NCBI GenBank assembly: GCA_030532385.1
Contig: JAUNLG010000004.1
Coordinates: forward strand, 62,001 to 126,000
Direction of reading: 5' to 3'
Length of the DNA stretch: 64,000 nucleotides
Source of the DNA: Anaerococcus sp.
GTDB taxonomy: Bacteria; Bacillota; Clostridia; Tissierellales; Peptoniphilaceae
Part shown: positions 7,952-16,025 of the stretch, in pieces
Layout: each line of letters starts with the position of its first letter
Numbering within the stretch: position 1 is the first letter of the stretch
Translations under genes and position numbers: made by a program
The notes under the pieces: model-generated
Seen by the model: the letters and a program-made list of their open reading frames with translations, nothing else
Database searches by the model: none
Told to the model about the DNA's origin: nothing

Positions 7952-7985
7952 ACCTTCTTCAGTAAGTGTGAAGGAGGTATTTTTT
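7952..7985 (+). promoter_or_regulatory. TPP riboswitch expression platform: SD-sequestering hairpin, possibly also terminator
   Basis: ACCTTCTTC (7952-7960) pairs with GAAGGAGGT (7970-7978) in a 9-bp stem with one wobble pair and a 9-base loop. The right arm contains the Shine-Dalgarno AGGAGG of thiT. The stem is followed by A and six T directly before the ATG, so it could end transcription as well as block the ribosome. Confidence 0.7.
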
Positions 7986-8528
7986 ATGAATAAAAATTGG
8001 ACAGTCAAGATGGTAGTAGAAGCAGGACTTGCTATAGCCCTTGCCTTTGTTTTAGGAAATATTAAGATTTTCACCATGCCCCAAGGAGGATCAATAACTG
8101 CAGGTCAAATGATCCCTCTAGTTATCTTTGCCCTAAGGTATGGACTAGTAAAGGGACTTTTGTTAGGAGCAGTCTACGGCCTTGTTGATATGATGATAGG
8201 TGGCTATGTAATCCACCCAGCCCAAGGTCTCCTAGACTACCCACTAGCCTTTGCAGCCCTTGGCCTTGCTGGAATATTTTCTAGAGAATTTATGAAATCA
8301 GGTTCTATTAAACCTGTCTTTGTAGGAACCTTTATAGGAGTTTTAGTAAGGTTTGTCTGCCATGTCCTAACAGGGGTTATATTTTTTGCATCCTATGCTG
8401 GAGAGCAAAATGTGTGGATCTATTCAGCTATATATAATGGATCTTTCCTATTAGTTGAATTTTTGATAACAGCTATTATAATCTACCTACTAAGAAACGT
8501 CTTGGCAAATAGGTTAACTAAAATCTAG
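7986..8528 (+). CDS. thiT: Energy-coupled thiamine transporter S component ThiT
   Basis: A 180-residue ECF transporter substrate-binding membrane protein with about six membrane segments. GGSITAGQMIPLVIFALRYG, KGLLLGAVYGL and VIHPAQGLLDYPLAFAALG are typical of ThiT/YuaJ. It captures thiamine and works with a shared ECF AT module encoded elsewhere. The frame is open upstream to 7929, but that would run through the riboswitch; ATG 7986 lies 8 bases after AGGAGG and is the right start. A TPP riboswitch controls it. Confidence 0.92.
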   Translation: MNKNWTVKMVVEAGLAIALAFVLGNIKIFTMPQGGSITAGQMIPLVIFALRYGLVKGLLLGAVYGLVDMMIGGYVIHPAQGLLDYPLAFAALGLAGIFSREFMKSGSIKPVFVGTFIGVLVRFVCHVLTGVIFFASYAGEQNVWIYSAIYNGSFLLVEFLITAIIIYLLRNVLANRLTKI

Positions 8529-8532
8529 ATTT

Positions 8533-8585
8533 AAAAAGATGGTGGTTTAGAATGAGTAATTTGTTCTCTACCACCATCTTTTTTA
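8533..8585. terminator. Bidirectional terminator between thiT and the ABC-2 permease
   Basis: AAAGATGGTGG pairs with CCACCATCTTT across a 25-base loop. A-rich sequence on the left and a T-run on the right serve both convergent genes. Confidence 0.7.
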
Positions 8586-8589
8586 TTAC

Positions 8590-10236
8590 TTAACTTCTAA
8601 TTCTAAAAGTCTTAGAGCCTAACTTATAGGTTAAAACTTGACTTAAAAAGAAAAATACTAAGCCTATAGCCCCTACTAAGACCATAAAGTAGAAAGCTCC
8701 AAGTTTAATAGATAGGCTTGGAAATACATAAAATATAAGAAAATAGACAAAAAAGTCTAAGATCGATGAAGCCTTACCAACAACCTTTCCTTCCTGGTCA
8801 AAGGGTTGGAAGATATAATATTGGGCTAGGGGTAGGCTTGTAAAAAACAAACCCACAAGGATTATATATAAGACCCCCATAAGTCTATAGCCTATGCTTA
8901 TTTCTCCTAAATTATAGGTAAGAAGAAGATAAGTTATCAAATTAGAAAGGCTAGGGATGGCCATTATCTTTAGTAAAGACCCGAGCCTTTCTTTAAACAT
9001 GGTAAGGATATTGGAAGAGGTCCTATAAAAACCATAGGGCATAAGACCTTGGTCGCAATTTAAGTACATAGCCCTTAGGATGTTTTTTTGAGTGCAAGCT
9101 ATGTACATGGCCAAAGTTAAAATTATAATAAGGGAAGTAAATAGGTCTTTTTGGTCTAAGTCTTTTAAAACCCTCATAAGAGATAAGATAAAGGCTAGGA
9201 TACCTAGGATTAGGATAATTATAGATTTTATAACTATAGGCTTTATGATCAACCTCTTATGTCTTTGAAAAAACAGCTTATTTAGGTAGGCAAAGCCCTC
9301 TCCCTTGACGCTTTTATTATTTATATCCTCATTTGTTAGTTTTAAGGAATGATCATTTGCCTTTTCTATTTTTGACAAAACAAGTTCAAATTCCCTATTA
9401 GTCATCTCAACGACCTTAGCGTGGCCGGTGAAACTTCTCATATAGCTAAGAGCCCTTATTAGAAAAACGGTAGCAATCCCCAGGATAAAAAGGTCTATAA
9501 ATTTCGGTCTAAATTTTAAGACTAAAAAGCTTAATAGAAGGTCTATGGCGATTATTAATAAAAACTGGAAGAAAGACTTATCTATTATTGACTTTTTCTC
9601 CCCTGGTTTTTTCTTTAAGGACCTAGCTAGCCAAAAAACTGAGGCAGATATTTCCACAAAAAGGATGGCCAATGATAGGCCTAAGGACCTTAGGGGACTA
9701 AGATCTCCGACTATCTTAAAAGCTATCATAAAAACTATAGTTCTAGATATAAACCTTATAAGGGGCTTATGGTATAAGAAGTTATCGAAAAGATACTCTG
9801 GTTTCATATAATAAATAGTAAAATATTCATTTATCGGCTGGCCATATTCAATTATAAAGTTTTTAAATAAGGCTGTACTAAAATATGTAAGAGGAAAAAT
9901 CATAAGGGATGATAAGTATTCTAAAAGAAGCCAATTTGAATCTAAGTCTTTTGGAAAAAGATTGGTAATAGGACCAAAATTTCTAAGAAGAGAAAAGATA
10001 AAAAAATTAAAGGCTCCTACTAGAAGTAAGGTCATGGCTGATCCTAGGATATGCTTTAGGATTGAGAAAATAGGATAGAAAAAATACACTATCTCCTTTA
10101 GCTCAAAAAACCTATAGGATTCTCCCAAGTGCTTTCCCAAAAGAGGAGTTTTTCTAAAAATAAAGGCTATGGAATTTATCATCTTACTTAGGCTGGTTTT
10201 TTCTATAACAACAAAAGTTTTAAAACTATCTTTCAT
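8590..10236 (-). CDS. ABC-2 type transporter permease subunit
   Basis: 548 residues with about 12 hydrophobic segments and short charged loops. I find no residue motif that names the substrate. It is 1 base after the ATPase gene on the minus strand, and both diverge from a small GntR regulator of the YtrA class, an arrangement common for ABC-2 exporters that respond to cell-envelope stress or to antimicrobial peptides. Such large single permeases usually work as dimers with two ATPase chains. Export of a lipid or peptide is plausible but not shown. Confidence 0.7.
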   Translation of the reverse strand: MKDSFKTFVVIEKTSLSKMINSIAFIFRKTPLLGKHLGESYRFFELKEIVYFFYPIFSILKHILGSAMTLLLVGAFNFFIFSLLRNFGPITNLFPKDLDSNWLLLEYLSSLMIFPLTYFSTALFKNFIIEYGQPINEYFTIYYMKPEYLFDNFLYHKPLIRFISRTIVFMIAFKIVGDLSPLRSLGLSLAILFVEISASVFWLARSLKKKPGEKKSIIDKSFFQFLLIIAIDLLLSFLVLKFRPKFIDLFILGIATVFLIRALSYMRSFTGHAKVVEMTNREFELVLSKIEKANDHSLKLTNEDINNKSVKGEGFAYLNKLFFQRHKRLIIKPIVIKSIIILILGILAFILSLMRVLKDLDQKDLFTSLIIILTLAMYIACTQKNILRAMYLNCDQGLMPYGFYRTSSNILTMFKERLGSLLKIMAIPSLSNLITYLLLTYNLGEISIGYRLMGVLYIILVGLFFTSLPLAQYYIFQPFDQEGKVVGKASSILDFFVYFLIFYVFPSLSIKLGAFYFMVLVGAIGLVFFFLSQVLTYKLGSKTFRIRS

Positions 10237-10237
10237 T

Positions 10238-10993
10238 CTAATCTTCCTTTTTATCTATAAGGTCTTTTGAAGCTAATTTGTAGTAATCATTTTCTGGATT
10301 GTAGGTTAAAAGCTTTATTACAGTTTCTTCAAAATCAGGGTCATCCTTAATAAGCTCATCCACTCCCTGAAGTTTCCTGCCATGGAGGAGGACTATTTTA
10401 TCACAAATATCCTTGGCAAGGCCTAGGATGTGGGTTGAAAAAATTATTATATGGTCCTTATGGATTTTTCTAATTAGGTTTTTGATTTGGATTTGGACTA
10501 TGACATCAAGGCTTGTCAAAGGTTCATCCATAAGAATAAGCTTGGGTCTAAGGAGCATAAACATAATCATCTGTAACTTATTTTTCATACCAGTGGAATA
10601 ATCCTGGATTAGCCTATTAGAATCATCAAGGTCAAAGTCCACTAGGGATAAAAGCTCATCTATGTCAACAGGATCTTTGATCCTTTCCTTATTTGCACTA
10701 GCAAAAAAATTTAAAAACTCCCTACCTGTAAGAAACTTAGGTAGTTGGGGTTCGCTTACCATAAAGAAACAATCTTCAAATTCTAAAGGGCGGACATGTT
10801 CTCCATCATCAAGCAAAACCTCACCCTTATCTTTCTCCAAAGACTTATTTATTATCTTAAAAAGAGTGGTTTTTCCAGCCCCATTTCTTCCCAAAAGAGC
10901 ATAGACATAGCCTTGGTCGAAGGTAAAAGTACCATCTTCTATAACTAGGTTTTTTCCAAAAGATTTTTCTATATTTTTTAAAATTAATTTCAT
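10238..10993 (-). CDS. ABC transporter ATP-binding protein
   Basis: 251 residues. Walker A is GRNGAGKTT near residue 33. The signature is atypical, YSTGMKNKLQ (consensus LSGGQ-like, as in many ABC-2 exporters), Walker B is LILMDEP, and the switch His lies in IIFSTH. The open frame extends to 11113, but MKLILKNIEKSFG at 10993 is the natural start and has AGGAGATC just upstream; the extension would run into the divergent promoter region. It is paired with the downstream permease. Confidence 0.85.
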   Translation of the reverse strand: MKLILKNIEKSFGKNLVIEDGTFTFDQGYVYALLGRNGAGKTTLFKIINKSLEKDKGEVLLDDGEHVRPLEFEDCFFMVSEPQLPKFLTGREFLNFFASANKERIKDPVDIDELLSLVDFDLDDSNRLIQDYSTGMKNKLQMIMFMLLRPKLILMDEPLTSLDVIVQIQIKNLIRKIHKDHIIIFSTHILGLAKDICDKIVLLHGRKLQGVDELIKDDPDFEETVIKLLTYNPENDYYKLASKDLIDKKED

Positions 10994-11077
10994 AAGATCT
11001 CCTTTTATCAATTGTAACATAAGACTTTGTTGGGAAAAAATATATTTATAGCCTCTTGCTTTATGGATGGATGGGTG

Positions 11078-11111
11078 GTATTGTTGTTCTAAAATAATAA
11101 TACAATAATAC
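11078..11111. promoter_or_regulatory. Candidate operator for the GntR/ABC divergent promoters
   Basis: GTATTGTTG (11078-11086) and CAATAATAC (11103-11111) form an inverted repeat with one G-T pair. Inside it AATAATAC is exactly doubled (11096-11111). The position, between the divergent regulator and transporter genes and just before the regulator's start, suits an autoregulated YtrA-type repressor. The assignment to this regulator is an inference. Confidence 0.4.
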
Positions 11112-11126
11112 AAAGAAGGAGCATGT

Positions 11127-11498
11127 ATGCAATTTGATAGTCAAAGACCAATTTATTTACAGTTGCTTGAAGACTTTAAGGCCAAAATTTCTACAGGAAA
11201 GCGGGAGAGTGGATCAAAGATTGGTTCGGTTAGAGACCTTGCAAAAGCCTATGGGGTAAACCCCAATACCATCCAAAGGGCCCTCCAAGAACTTGAAAGA
11301 GATGGGCTTACAGTAAGTAAAAGAACTGCTGGAAGATATGTAACAAGCGATAAAGAATTGATAGAAAGTTTAACTAATAAGTCTTTTGACCTGATAGCAG
11401 ATGAATTTGTAAGCTCATGCCTATCTTTAAATTTAGAGAAAGATAAGGTCTTTAAGCTCCTAGAAGAATATTGGGAGAAGCATTTTGATTTATACTAG
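11127..11498 (+). CDS. GntR-family transcriptional regulator, YtrA subfamily
   Basis: 123 residues: winged helix at about 10-75 (PIYLQLLEDFKAKISTG, SVRDLAKAYGVNPNTIQRAL, GRYVTS) and a short helical tail of about 50 residues. The small C-terminus without a ligand domain is the mark of the YtrA group, which typically represses a neighbouring ABC transporter operon. AGAAGGAG precedes the ATG. It is divergent from the ABC-2 ATPase and permease. Confidence 0.85.
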   Translation: MQFDSQRPIYLQLLEDFKAKISTGKRESGSKIGSVRDLAKAYGVNPNTIQRALQELERDGLTVSKRTAGRYVTSDKELIESLTNKSFDLIADEFVSSCLSLNLEKDKVFKLLEEYWEKHFDLY

Positions 11499-11612
11499 GA
11501 ATTTAAGCTAATTATAGGAAGGAAGGTCCTGGCTAGGAAAATAAAATCCTCTTTAAGGTGGACCGACTCCTAAAGTTTGACTAAAAACCAGCTTAAGTAG
11601 GTAAAACTTTTA

Positions 11613-11656
11613 ATGGCAAAAAATGATCCTTTAAAAAAGGATGCTCATTTTGCCAT
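11613..11656. repeat. Imperfect long hairpin
   Basis: ATGGCAAAAAATGA pairs with TCATTTTGCCAT, leaving two A bulged, and encloses a second small stem ATCC/GGAT. It follows the GntR gene and could be its terminator or part of a structured RNA, but there is no T-run directly after it. Confidence 0.4.
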
Positions 11657-11723
11657 CCTTGGATCAACTATAAAACCTAAGACCAAGTTAAGTTATCCTT
11701 AGGTATCTTATGGACTATTATAT

Positions 11724-11837
11724 TTACATAATAAAATTTATAAGGATATAAAAAATTACCATTGTTATGATAAGCAATAGGATATTTGTTAAAATTTGTT
11801 TTCTAAAGTCTACTTTGTTTAAATGTTCTGCTTTCAT
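11724..11837 (-). CDS. Very small single-span membrane protein, or gene relic
   Basis: 37 residues: a charged start (MKAEHLNKVDFRKQ) and one strongly hydrophobic helix (about 15-37). Its ATG overlaps the TGA of the preceding frame (ATGA), a sign of translational coupling, and that preceding frame is interrupted. No homology recognised. It may be intact, or the last piece of a decayed operon. Confidence 0.3.
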   Translation of the reverse strand: MKAEHLNKVDFRKQILTNILLLIITMVIFYILINFIM

Positions 11838-12025
11838 AACTTCATTTTTATAAAAATCAATTCAATCAACCTAGTTAAAAACCAATAGGTTAAAGTTATA
11901 GGTACCCATATCTACTCCATTTTTAAATAGGAATTAAAAATAAAGAAAATCAACATAGATATAATAAATTTTATAAGATAAGTTGTAAAATCGCCAAGTA
12001 ATAGATTTTTTATAAGCTTTCTCAT
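11834..12025 (-). pseudogene. Small membrane protein gene interrupted by an internal TAG
   Basis: From ATG 12025 the frame encodes 37 residues (MRKLIKNLLLGDFTTYL, then a hydrophobic helix) and meets TAG at 11912-11914. The same frame stays open for 25 more codons (IWVPITLTYWFLTRL...) to TGA at 11834, where the next frame's ATG overlaps. The continued hydrophobic coding and the ATGA overlap suggest one 63-residue gene broken by a nonsense change. ACGGTGG precedes the ATG. Confidence 0.35.
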
Positions 12026-12268
12026 ACCACCGTTTTATTATGTCTTCATAGTATTTGTAAGGTCTTTATTTTTATGAATTTCCCTAACCATTTTATCAAT
12101 ATTTGGCTTTAAGATAGGCTTAATTAATAAAGTTAAGTCACAAGAGATATTTTATCTTAATAAGCTTCGCGTTTTTTATTTCTAAATTCCTCCTATGTTG
12201 GGCCTTTAGTTTAAATTTAGGCAAAAAGAAAGTAAGGTTAGTATAAGATAATTTACTAGGAGGATATT

Positions 12269-13168
12269 ATGAACAAGCTTTTATTTATCTATAATCCCAA
12301 TAGCGGCCAGCAAAAAATATCAGATTATATTTCTTGGATAATAGACTATCTTTCTTCTAAGGGCAACCTTGTTACAGTTTATGCTACCCAAGAAAGTGGT
12401 GATGGTAGGGATATTGTTGGAAAAATTGGCGAGGATTATGAAAAAATCATAGTTTCTGGAGGAGATGGAACCTTAGATGAAGTCATATCAGGAGCCCTAA
12501 AGGCTGATATGGATAAGGTCTTTGCCTATATACCAACAGGGTCAACCAATGATTTTGCAAGTTCTATAAAGATTTCAGAAGATATTAAGGAGGCTACAAA
12601 ACTTGCCCAAGAAGGTTCCTTTAGGTCCCTTGATGTAGGAAAGATTGACGATAAGTATTTTGTCTATGTAGCAGCCTTTGGATCTATTTCTGATATCTCC
12701 TTTAATACTGACCAAGAAGTTAAGAATGTCTTTGGCAGGGCGGCCTATGTCTTTGAAGGATTAAGAAAGGCCCTTCCCCTACAAAATCTTGACTCTTATG
12801 AGTGTGAGATTGAGGTAGACGGAGAGGTAATTTCTGCAGACCTAGTTCATTTTATGGTAACAAACTCTCATTCAGTAGGAGGCTTTAAAAACCTTATGGG
12901 GGCTGATGTGGGCCTTGATGATGGGATTTTTGAGCTAACCATGGTCAAAAAACCTAAGAATCTGTCAGATATTAATAAAATAGTTTCTGCCCTTTCTACT
13001 AGGAGTGAAAATGATATGGTTATCCTAAGACAGGGCAAAAACTTTAAGGTAAAAAGCCAGAAGCCAATATCCTGGTCCTTAGATGGAGAATATGGGGGAG
13101 AAAGTCAGGAGTCTAGTATAGAGATTATCAAAAAGAGAATCAAGATAATAAATGGCCTAAGTGATTGA
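12269..13168 (+). CDS. Diacylglycerol kinase-family lipid kinase (YegS/DgkB type)
   Basis: 299 residues, cytoplasmic. YNPNSGQQK at the N-terminus and VSGGDGTLDEVISG at about residues 62-75 are the nucleotide-binding motifs of the DAGK catalytic domain; PTGSTNDFASS follows. The C-terminal half is the family's beta-sandwich with LDGEYGG near residue 270. The likely role is phosphorylation of diacylglycerol or a related lipid, recycling it to phosphatidate. TAGGAGG precedes the ATG. It appears monocistronic; a separate promoter follows for carD. Confidence 0.85.
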   Translation: MNKLLFIYNPNSGQQKISDYISWIIDYLSSKGNLVTVYATQESGDGRDIVGKIGEDYEKIIVSGGDGTLDEVISGALKADMDKVFAYIPTGSTNDFASSIKISEDIKEATKLAQEGSFRSLDVGKIDDKYFVYVAAFGSISDISFNTDQEVKNVFGRAAYVFEGLRKALPLQNLDSYECEIEVDGEVISADLVHFMVTNSHSVGGFKNLMGADVGLDDGIFELTMVKKPKNLSDINKIVSALSTRSENDMVILRQGKNFKVKSQKPISWSLDGEYGGESQESSIEIIKKRIKIINGLSD

Positions 13169-13205
13169 AATCATTAGGGATTTATGATATACTTTTAAGC
13201 TAACA

Positions 13206-13234
13206 TTTACTAAAAGAGCCAAATAGGTTATAAT
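13206..13234 (+). promoter_or_regulatory. SigA-type promoter for the carD-gpmA operon
   Basis: TTTACT at 13206-13211, a 17-base spacer and TATAAT at 13229-13234, 25 bases before the carD ATG, with CTAGGAGG between. Confidence 0.7.
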
Positions 13235-13259
13235 ATAAGAGAGAACCTAGGAGGTATAA

Positions 13260-13739
13260 ATGTTTAAAATCGGCGATAAAATCGTATACCCTATGCATGG
13301 GGCAGGTACAATAGATGCCATTGAAAAAAAGGAATTTTTGGGAGAAGAGAAGGAATATTTTATCCTAAAAATGCCTATTGGTGATATGGATATATCTATA
13401 CCTACAACAAAAATCGATGAGATGAACATAAGGGATGTTATAAGTAAGGAAGAAGCTGATAAGGTTTTAAAAATCTTAGATGAAAAACCAAGTAAGATGA
13501 GTAACAATTGGACCACTAGATATAGGCAAAACCAAGAGATCCTAAAAGAAGGAGATATCTATGAGATTGCAAAGATGGTTAGAAATTTAGCCATTCTTGA
13601 TAAGGATAAGGGTTTGTCAACTACTGAAAAGAAGCTTTTAAATAGAGCAAGGAGAATTCTTGCAAGCGAGCTTATTATGGCAGGTTCTCTAAAGAAAGAA
13701 GAAGCAGAAGCGATGATAGATGAGTCTATAGGACTTTAA
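13260..13739 (+). CDS. CarD-family transcriptional regulator
   Basis: 159 residues. The N-terminal 60 residues form the RNA-polymerase-interacting Tudor-like domain (FKIGDKIVYPMHGAGTIDAI, then the KEYFILKMPIGDMDISIPT strands) and the rest is the helical DNA-contacting part (ELIMAGSLKKEEAEAMIDES end). CarD proteins bind the polymerase beta subunit and stabilise open promoter complexes. It opens a seven-gene operon; carD beside ispD/ispF is common in Clostridia and relatives. Confidence 0.9.
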   Translation: MFKIGDKIVYPMHGAGTIDAIEKKEFLGEEKEYFILKMPIGDMDISIPTTKIDEMNIRDVISKEEADKVLKILDEKPSKMSNNWTTRYRQNQEILKEGDIYEIAKMVRNLAILDKDKGLSTTEKKLLNRARRILASELIMAGSLKKEEAEAMIDESIGL

Positions 13740-13749
13740 GGAGAAGTGG

Positions 13750-14838
13750 ATGAAGAGAATAATTCGATTAGTGCTTTCAATAATCGGAGCTGTTCTAGGC
13801 ATCGTACTACTTAGACTGATAAATGCCGGCCTTGATTTTTTGCCATCAGCCGGCATATGGTTTATAGTAGCCAATGTTTTTGCAGCCCTTTTGGGAGCAT
13901 TACTTTTTTATGTACTAACGGATACTTTTAGCCAAAAAGTTAATTTAAGCTTTAGTGTCTATGAAGAAAATTTGAAAAATATGCCAGCAAAGGCCTTGAT
14001 CGTTGGAATAGTAGGTGCCATTCTTGGATTTTTGATTGCAGCCTTAGTTACAAGACCCCTAACCCAACTTTACCTACCTTATGTGGGAAATTTAATTTTT
14101 GTGCTATTATCTATTTTATTATATATAGGCTTAGGGTATCTTGGATGGAGGGTTGCTTCAAATAATGCTGATGATATCTTAAGTATTTTCCAAAGAAAGG
14201 AAAACAAGGAGGCTAAGTCATTTAAATTTGAAAAGGCCAAGGCCTTGCCTAAGATCCTTGATACTTCAGTAATAATTGATGGAAGGATCCTTGATATAAT
14301 AGAAACTGACTTTATAGAAGGAGACCTTATAGTAAGTGAATTTGTCCTAGAAGAGCTCCAACATATAGCAGATAGCCCAGATGACCTTAAAAGAGAAAGA
14401 GGTAGGAGGGGTCTTGATATAATAAAAAAGATCCAAGATGATAAAAAGATTAACCTAAAGGTTGTAGATAAGGATTATAAGGATATAAAGGAAGTTGATT
14501 CAAAACTTCTAAAACTTGCCATAGACCTAAATGGTAAGGTCTTTACCAATGATTATAACCTAAATAAGGTAGCAGATGTCCAAGGTATTCCAATCTTAAA
14601 TATAAACGACCTTGCCAATGCCCTAAAGCCAATAGTTATTCCAGGAGAGCTAATGAAGATTGATGTAATCAAGGAAGGTAAGGGTAAAAACCAGGGGGTA
14701 GGCTATTTAGAAGATGGAACAATGGTTGTAGTTGAAGATGGAGTTAAGTATATAGACCAAGCAATCGATGCAGTTGTAACCTCAGTCCTACAAACTTCAG
14801 CTGGTAGGATGATATTTGTAAGGCATAAGAATGATTGA
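13750..14838 (+). CDS. PIN/TRAM domain membrane protein (YacL family)
   Basis: 362 residues. Four membrane segments lie in the first 140 residues, then a PIN nuclease-like domain (LDTSVIIDGRILDI; acidic residues in LEELQHIAD and FTNDYNL) and a C-terminal TRAM RNA-binding domain (from GELMKIDVIKEGKGKNQGVGYLEDG). The family is predicted to cut RNA at the membrane, but its substrate is not established. It overlaps ispD by 8 bases. Confidence 0.85.
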   Translation: MKRIIRLVLSIIGAVLGIVLLRLINAGLDFLPSAGIWFIVANVFAALLGALLFYVLTDTFSQKVNLSFSVYEENLKNMPAKALIVGIVGAILGFLIAALVTRPLTQLYLPYVGNLIFVLLSILLYIGLGYLGWRVASNNADDILSIFQRKENKEAKSFKFEKAKALPKILDTSVIIDGRILDIIETDFIEGDLIVSEFVLEELQHIADSPDDLKRERGRRGLDIIKKIQDDKKINLKVVDKDYKDIKEVDSKLLKLAIDLNGKVFTNDYNLNKVADVQGIPILNINDLANALKPIVIPGELMKIDVIKEGKGKNQGVGYLEDGTMVVVEDGVKYIDQAIDAVVTSVLQTSAGRMIFVRHKND

Positions 14839-15526
14839 TGGTAAATTTATATCTTTGATACTAACAGCTGCAGGTTCAGGAACAAGGATGAAATCAAGAG
14901 TAAATAAACCATACATAAGGCTTGGGTCTAAGCCTATTATTGAGTTTAGCCTTGATACTATAAGTAGCATTGAAGAAATTGATGAGATAATCCTTGTTAG
15001 AAGATCCCTAGATGATAAGTACCTTAGGGAAATTCTTCCTAAGTATAAGAAAAAAATTAAGTTAGTTGAAGGAAAAGATACCAGAGAAAAGTCTACCTTT
15101 GAAGGCCTTAAGGCCCTTGATAAAAGATGTAAGTTTGTCCTAACCCATGATGGGGTTAGGCCTTTTGCAAGCAAAGAACTTTTTTATAGGCTCATAGATA
15201 GCCTAAGAGATAACAAGGCTGTAATAACTGGTGTAAAGAGTAAGGATACTGTAAAGATTGTAGATGAAAACATGTATATTGACTTTACCCCAAATAGGGA
15301 CTATGTTTATAATATCCAGACTCCCCAAGGCTTTGATAAGGACATGCTTTATTCTTTATATGAAAAATATATGGAAAGTGAATTTAAGGTAACGGATGAT
15401 TCTGGACTTTTTGAGTTTTATAAGACGGCCAGCAAAGTTAAGCTTATACAAGGAGAGTATTCTAATATAAAGCTTACCACTAAAGAAGATATAATCTTTG
15501 CCAAGGCCTTTATTAAGGGAGAATGA
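14831..15526 (+). CDS. ispD: 2-C-methyl-D-erythritol 4-phosphate cytidylyltransferase
   Basis: 231 residues. Couples CTP to methylerythritol phosphate, the third step of the MEP isoprenoid pathway. LTAAGSGTRMKSRVNKPYI is the CTP-binding loop; THDGVRPFAS and the TPQGFDKDML region are the other family signatures. The start overlaps yacL and ispF follows one base after its stop. Confidence 0.93.
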   Translation: MIDGKFISLILTAAGSGTRMKSRVNKPYIRLGSKPIIEFSLDTISSIEEIDEIILVRRSLDDKYLREILPKYKKKIKLVEGKDTREKSTFEGLKALDKRCKFVLTHDGVRPFASKELFYRLIDSLRDNKAVITGVKSKDTVKIVDENMYIDFTPNRDYVYNIQTPQGFDKDMLYSLYEKYMESEFKVTDDSGLFEFYKTASKVKLIQGEYSNIKLTTKEDIIFAKAFIKGE

Positions 15527-15527
15527 T

Positions 15528-16025
15528 ATGAGAGTTGGAATAGGATATGATGTTCATAAGTTAGTTGAGGGAAGAGACCTTTACCTAGGTGGGGTAAAAT
15601 TTGACCATGACTTAGGTTTATTAGGTCATTCTGATGCAGATGTCCTAACCCATGCTATCATGGATGCTATCTTAGGAGCCCTAGCCTTAGCTGATATTGG
15701 AAACTTATTTCCAGATACAGATATGGCCTATAAGGATATATACTCTATTGACCTTTTGGATAGGGTAGTTGGTCTTATGGAAGAAAAATCCTATAAGATA
15801 GGCAACCTAGATTGTGTAATAATTTGTGAATATCCTAAAATTTCACCCAAAAGAGAGCAGATAAGAAAGCTTATAGCAAACCACCTTAAAACTGATATAG
15901 GAAATGTAAGTATCAAGGCATCAACTAGTGAGAAGTTAGGCTTTACTGGAAGAAGTGAGGGGATAGAAGCTAGAGCTGTAGTTTTATTAGAGGAGATAGA
16001 TGATGAAAAAACTAATAACAAGTGA
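15528..16025 (+). CDS. ispF: 2-C-methyl-D-erythritol 2,4-cyclodiphosphate synthase
   Basis: 165 residues. The zinc site is in GIGYDVHKL (Asp and His) and [32 protein letters not shown] is the conserved C-terminal motif. The frame is open to 15498 inside ispD, but ATG 15528 with AAGGGAGAA upstream gives the standard start. It converts CDP-ME 2-phosphate to the cyclodiphosphate. The step between IspD and IspF (IspE) is not encoded next to it. Confidence 0.95.
   Translation: MRVGIGYDVHKLVEGRDLYLGGVKFDHDLGLLGHSDADVLTHAIMDAILGALALADIGNLFPDTDMAYKDIYSIDLLDRVVGLMEEKSYKIGNLDCVIICEYPKISPKREQIRKLIANHLKTDIGNVSIKASTSEKLGFTGRSEGIEARAVVLLEEIDDEKTNNK

Larger units (their letters stand above)
11499..12268. 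other. 770-base intergenic region with hairpins and relic small genes
   Basis: No normal-length gene is present on either strand. The left part (11520-11710) has several hairpins: GGTCC/GGACC at 11525-11564, an imperfect ATGGCAAAA...TTTTGCCAT stem at 11613-11656, and ACCTAAG/CTTAGGT at 11675-11704. The right part, on the minus strand, holds three short consecutive reading frames that look like pieces of small membrane proteins: 12151-12038 (no start seen), 12025-11912 and 11837-11724. An internal TAG splits the second. I read this as decayed genes, but a structured RNA at 11520-11710 is possible. Confidence 0.5.
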
